A DNA stretch of 64,000 nucleotides from Aphrophora alni. Lineage: Eukaryota; Arthropoda; Insecta; Hemiptera; Aphrophoridae. The notes under the pieces were generated by a model that saw only the letters and a list, made by a program, of their open reading frames with translations, made no database searches and had not been told where the DNA came from. The position numbers were made by a program, and so were the translations under genes. Below, in pieces: positions 58,685-64,000 of this stretch; position 1 is the stretch's first letter, and the number at the start of each line of letters is the position of its first letter. Location of the stretch: positions 94,892,511 to 94,956,510 of the forward strand of contig OY740770.1 of NCBI GenBank assembly GCA_963513935.1. The letters are read 5' to 3'.

Positions 58685-59700
58685 AATAAATAGTGAATAG
58701 AAGAGTAAGAAGCCAAAACAGGATGAGATCCTCAGAGTGGCAACCAGATAAGGATCAGATACACAGAGTGACAACCAGAAGAGGATCAGATACACAGAGT
58801 GATATACAAGAAAAGGATGAGCTCCTCAGAATTACAAACCAGAAGAGTATGAGATCCTCATAGTGACAAACCGGAAGAGGATCAGATACACAGAGTGATA
58901 ACCAGAAGAGGATCAGATACACAGAGTAGTATACCAGAAGAGGATGAGCTCCTCAGAGTCACAAACCAGAAGAGTATTAGATCCTCATAGTGACAAACAG
59001 GAAGAGGATCAGATACACATAGTGACAACCAGAAGAGGATCAGATACACAGAGTAGTATACCAGAAGAGGATGAGCTCCTCAGAATTACAAACCAGAAGA
59101 GTATTAGATCCTCATAGTGACAAACAGGAAGAGGATCAGATACACATAGTGACAACCAGAAGAGGATCAGATACACAGAGTAGTATACCAGAAGAGGATG
59201 AGCTCCTCAGAGTCACAAACCAGAAGAGTATTAGATCCTCATAGTGACAAACAGGAAGAGGATCAGATACACAGAGTGACAACCAGAAGAGGATCAGATA
59301 CACAGAGTAGTATACCAGAAGAGGATGAGCTCCTCAGAGTCACAAACCAGAAGAGTATTAGATCCTCATAGTGACAAACAGGAAGAGGATCAGATACACA
59401 TAGTGACAACCAGAAGAGGATCAGATACACAGAGTGATAAACCGGAAAAGGATGAGTTCCTATGAGCCTCGAACCAGAAGAAAAAGAGATCCACAGAGTG
59501 AAAAACCAGAAGAGGATGAGATTCTCTGAGCGACGGACCAGAAGAGAAAGAGATCCTCAGAGTGACGAACCAGAAAAGGATGAGACTCTCAGAGTGACGA
59601 ACCAGAAGAGGATGAGATCCTAAGAGTGACAAACGAGAAGAGGATGAGATACTCAGAATGACAAACGAGAAGAGGATGAGGTCTTCAGAGAAACAAACTA
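58685..59700 (+). repeat. Minisatellite: ~31-bp units in a 127-bp higher-order array
   Basis: Basic unit of about 31 bp of the form CAGAAGAGGATCAGATACAC AGAGTGACAAC. The variant GGATGAGCTCCTCAGA starts at 58815, 58942, 59069, 59196 and 59323, exactly 127 bp apart each time. So four variant units make a higher-order repeat. The flanks (58685-58810 and 59420-59700) contain only monomers. The 127-bp period is not a multiple of three, so the 80-codon minus-strand frame here is not a gene. Confidence 0.95.
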
Positions 59701-61740
59701 GAAATTAGCCTATTAGTTGGTGCAATGTTACTAAGTGAGGTGTTGGATTACTGAGTGAAGTGTGTCGAATATTCATGTTGTTATAAGAGGAGATAGCAAT
59801 CAATCTATCATTCAAGATTGGAAACAACTTAACAGTAAATAGTTATAAACATAAATCCTCTCCCTTACCTGAACATAAAAACTTCTTTAGAATAACTTTC
59901 TTGAAGTCCTTGGCTTAATTTTTATAAAACTTTATTAGCTACAAGGAAGATTACAATATGTAAGGATGCCAAGACAACTCAACTGCCTCGTCAAAGTATA
60001 TATACAATTAGATCAAAACCAGTACTTTCGATTAGGACTGCACGGGCTACAGACAAAGGGACATATCAAAAAAATCATTTATTTGAACTCAGGGCGCCTT
60101 AAAACGGATATTTCTGTCAGAAAAAAAATTGATTTTCTTACCCTGTAATAATAGTTTCTCTATACTACGAGAATGTAAGAAAGTAAGAAAAAATTAATTA
60201 ATATTCTTTTTTTATTTAATTTTACCCGCTCTACCGAAACTAATATGAGATTTTCATAAAGCGAGTGAGGATGGGTAACACAAAGAAAATGAGATTGAAA
60301 CCAATCAAAGCCTCTTCTCGGTTTCATGTATCATCGGTGTTTTATTAGTAATTCACAACACTCTAAATTAGATAACATTGCAGAATTTAATTCAGCAAGA
60401 AATGGTATCAATCCCAATATTCTATGGTTCCAAAATATCGAAGCTATTGTCAAAATTGTAATTCAAACTCTAACATTAATAAACCAAATTATTGAGGGAA
60501 ATGAGTGGACGAATGCAAACAGGTCCTAGTTTCATTCACGAGAGAATGACATCCAGAATTACGAAATTAAAAATACCTGTAATGATTGATTTCCGTAACA
60601 TGGATGGGTCATTACAAAGATATCACTCAAAAACTTGTTGCTATATTATGTGGTTACTAAATTATCAAAGAAGGCACTGTAATGTGTAAGAATGCTTGTT
60701 TTTGTGGATGTTTTTATAATTTTGATTTTGGGTACTTAGTTTCGGAAGATTAAGTACAGTCCAAAGAGAAAAAAAGTAAATGAATATGATTGACCATAAG
60801 TAAAGTCAAATGTACCGTATAGTAGTTATTAAATCCGAAAAATTTATAAAATTTAATTTATAACTAGGATTTGCGTTTACATTCATAGTAAATTCCGGTT
60901 CAATGCTTCATATAATGACTCACAATTCAGCGATTGATTAGAATAGTATTTTGATTTAGGCCTATAATTTATACCTAACCTAAATGTCCAAGTCCGTCGT
61001 TCTCATTTAATAAAAACAATGAGCTTTTACTTTTGTCATATTACTGGGCTACTACAGTTAAGGATAGAAGGAGAAAGCGAATGCCTAGTCACGCATCTAC
61101 TTCCGCTCATGAACTTCCTACCAATAGGTTATATTCTACCAGGTTATTGAGCCAATAATGATGCCACTTTCCAAGTTGACATGCGCATGCGTACGTTCAT
61201 GTGACAGTTTCTATTGTAGTCTCATCAGAACAATTCAGTTATTAGTATCGTATTGTTGGAAAATGTTAATAGTATTAGGAGGAAGAGGAAGTATAGTCGA
61301 TAGTAAAATCCAGGGAGAGTTGTGTCAACATGTGAGGTTATGGTTGGGTTTGGGGTTTAGATGTAGCTCATTTCATGGTCATTGGTATGGGTTGTTATGA
61401 TTATTCTTTCTCTACACCAGGCTATCAATTTCATTCTTAATCATTTTGAACAATATTCTCTTTTTGCATAAAGCTATTTAGAGAAGTTTGTGCACCAATT
61501 CTGACCTCAGCCCTATAACAAGATCATGTACAAGAATTTTGACCAAATAATTAAATGGAAAGTATTTATTGGGTGTTCACACTATTCATTTGTTTTTCTT
61601 GTTCTATAGTCGACTGACTTACGGATAGATTTGATTGACAAGACATGACCTACATTTCACCCGCATGCACTTCATGTACAAAGAATTGAAAATAATGGGA
61701 AATTAGTTTATTTTAATAGAACTAAATTGCTGTGAACTTT
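59701..61740. other. No gene recognised
   Basis: AT-rich DNA. Two overlapping open frames at 60326-60689 have ordinary-looking composition (IIEGNEWTNANRS, FIHERMTSRITKLKIPV) but no known motif. They may be transposon debris. Confidence 0.45.
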
Positions 61741-62420
61741 ATAGTATGCCGCACACAGTATTGTTTTGCGACTTCTACGTCAACTTATCACACCATAAGG
61801 GCAGCTTATCCTGTCTTATTACTCGTCAATAGCTTCCTTCTATTTTCTTATAGTCTACCCAAAGTGTGCATACTTGACATCCTCCTGCAACTTGTCACAT
61901 CATTAAGACGCAGATCTTCCTCATCATAATCTATCCACATTTGTCTTAGAAATTCCTGTCGTCTTCTTCCTCCAGACCTTCCTTCCAATATACACACCCG
62001 TTGTGTGTATCCTCTGCCACTCTTTTCTGATTTATAGCACCCTTCTTCAACATCTAAATTCTACCTTTGTATTTAATTGTATTTTTTGATTTCATCTTAC
62101 TACAGATTTTCCTTCTAATATATTCTTCACATTCGTTGTACATATCCTCTGCACTTCCCTCCCGTCATCTCATATCTTTATTTGGCAGACCTTCTTAAAC
62201 CACTTTTATTTTGGTTTTCTCTATAGTCTTCTTTTCCAGTATCAACTTCATACTCGTTGTAAATCTCCCAACTTTTGTTTATTTTTTATATTATGTTTGG
62301 TTCTCTACTTAATATTCCTGTTTTTTCATTTGTATTATCTGCAATCTTCCTCTTTATTTTTGGCAGTACATCTAGCTCCGTTCTTTTTGAAATTACTGTC
62401 TCATGTATATAAATTTGGTT
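61741..62420 (-). repeat. Possible non-LTR retrotransposon 3' debris
   Basis: Pyrimidine-rich sequence with CCTTCC-AATAT...CGTTGT-TATCCTCTGC-CT recurring about every 150 bp. On the minus strand GRRRQEFLRQMWIDYDEEDL resembles the C-terminal tail seen in some non-LTR ORF2 proteins. Weak. Confidence 0.3.
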
Positions 62421-64000
62421 TAAGAATTAGGTTCTGTGCGCAAATGTTCCACAAACAATTTCATAGGCGCGGAAACAAAAACAAAATATGCAAATAATTT
62501 TCAGCAAAACAAAAACAAAATGAAATCATACCATTACTAATAAATTTTTTAAAAAAACTATGACATCTAGTTATATCTTAACACTGTCGAAGGTTAAGGA
62601 TAATTTCCTTTTTTATAAACTATTTTGACATTGTTAATTCATTTTCGAATTTCAACCGATTTTAAGAAACAACTCCATACTCTCTACCGAAATCCCCGAA
62701 TCCTGATGTTTGGAGAATAGTGATAATTTGGCTATTTAAAGTTTTGTTATAAAATAGCTAGAGCCGATATTCATAAAATATAATATTTATCTTTAAGTCT
62801 TTTGACATTTAAGTTACGCCCACATAAAAAAACAACAAACAAAAACCTTGGTTTCAATGATGAGTTGAATAAAATTTTCTAATTTACCATTTCTGAGAAA
62901 CCAGTGCTGGTGGTTAATGTACACTGTCAAATATTGTGTCAAAATATATTTTGAGTCGCAGGGAGCGACAATTTATTTATATAAAAATATCTCAAAATTG
63001 ATCCCCCCCCCCAAAACAATAATACCACGTTTTTCTATATAAAGCAAGACAGTAAAAGTAATTTAGTTGACACGTCATATTTTTCTGAATCGTGTAAAGG
63101 AAAAGCAACGTCCACTACTGTCACTATGGTGAAACATTTCGTATATGTAAGTTACACAATTGACACTAATATTTTCTTTCGGAGTATTCACAACGTCTTT
63201 TCAATGTTGGACCAGATATTTAAACACAAGAAAACGTGACTCTTTCAACGAAAGTAAAATGTCGGTCCTCATAACCATTAGAATAGATATCACGCTTCAG
63301 TTTTGTGGATCTAATGGGAGTGTCCATTGTACCTTTACAATTCTGGGAATGTGGGAAATGTACAGAAAAATTATCTTTGTACTTCCGTAACTTGACAGAT
63401 TGCACACAACGGAATTTGAGCTAAACTTTGCACAAGCTTTCTCGCATACTATCATGCATTTTTATTGTTAAATAACTTAAAAATATAGGCTATACGGATC
63501 ACTCAATGTCCTTGAACCGCAAAATAACTTTCGAAGAAATAAAAAAAAAAAATTAAAAATTAAAAAAATGAGCTACAACTTGTTCGAAATATTTGTCGGT
63601 AATAGTCTAATTTCGCAAGCTCTTAAAGGTGCAAGTCAAAATTTGAAAATTTAATACGATTCTATATAAAACAAAACTTTAAAATGATTTATTCTTAGTA
63701 TTAAAAAAAGTAATGCAACCATTAAGACATAGTAGCTCTCAAAAGTTGTTAAAATCATAGAAATTTCATATCTAGAACCAAAACTAAGCTTCTAATTTAA
63801 AATTTTTAAAGAATATAATCAGCCTAAAACTAATAGATACAATGAATTATTACAACTGCAATTTTTAACATATTTGATAGTTCAGGATCTGGTTTCATAA
63901 ATAAAATTAAGATTTTATAAATTTCTAGCCCCATTGGCAGGATTTAGTTAATGATTTTAGCGCTATTCACTTTTTTCGATTAGAATTTAGAATCTTAGGT
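62421..64000. other. Right end, no gene recognised
   Basis: AT-rich with homopolymer runs (C10 near 63003, A-runs near 63541). No coding, RNA or repeat structure can be supported. Confidence 0.55.

Noticed and set aside
59390..59632. 80-codon minus-strand open frame across the minisatellite
   Set aside because: It arises from the repeat. The 127-bp period shifts frame each turn, and the composition (S, L, F, H) is typical of translated minisatellite.
58685..59700. Regular ~31-bp repeats that could suggest a CRISPR array
   Set aside because: The repeats are contiguous variants with no unique spacers, in an animal genome with spliced genes; it is a minisatellite.
60326..60689. Overlapping open frames that might be a small gene
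   Set aside because: Two frames overlap without splice sites, no homology recognised, no conserved blocks; kept only as a note in the spacer entry.

Overview
The window is an animal nuclear locus, most likely from an insect. It is AT-rich (about 30% GC by eye), its conserved genes are split by GT-AG introns, and it is crowded with decayed eukaryotic transposons (piggyBac, Tigger/pogo, mariner, PIF/Harbinger, Helitron, hAT, Jockey-type and other non-LTR elements, MITEs). No prokaryotic or viral gene organisation is visible. Four host genes can be recognised. They carry almost all of the confidently coding sequence, roughly 3 kb of 64 kb.

Layout. 1-9470 (+): the last four coding exons of translation elongation factor 2 (EF-2), including the diphthamide loop. 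The rest of the gene lies upstream of the window. Its introns hold a Jockey-like retrotransposon tail, a decayed Tigger element and an almost complete piggyBac element (6511-8977) with TTAA target duplications. 9471-20084: intergenic, with relics of a second piggyBac, PIF/Harbinger, a Helitron helicase, and an IS1595/Merlin-like long-inverted-repeat element. That last element was invaded by a MITE carrying a 5S rRNA-derived segment. 20085-33598 (+): a complete eight-exon DMAP1 gene (443 aa deduced), with a mariner relic in intron 1 and a Tigger copy in intron 6 that itself hosts a 456-bp MITE. 33599-42265: repeats, a Tigger-like element, and RNase H and reverse-transcriptase relics. 42266-48191 (-): INIP/SOSS-C (three exons, 103 aa) followed after only 44 bp by an intronless METTL5. 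48192-64000: no host gene recognised. This part holds a Harbinger relic, minisatellites (including a 127-bp higher-order array), fold-back elements and long featureless AT-rich DNA.

The host genes are housekeeping genes: EF-2 (ribosomal translocation), DMAP1 (NuA4/TIP60 and SRCAP chromatin complexes), INIP (SOSS complex, DNA repair) and METTL5 (18S rRNA m6A methylation). DMAP1 converges on the METTL5/INIP pair. The most interesting observations are the very tight, possibly dicistronic INIP-METTL5 arrangement and a MITE family with 7-bp target duplications, represented by a 456-bp copy and a 28-bp micro-copy. Others are the nested inverted-repeat element with a 5S-derived insert, duplicated hairpin pairs near 35.6 kb, and a 127-bp higher-order minisatellite. 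All calls come from reading the sequence. No alignment or search was run.
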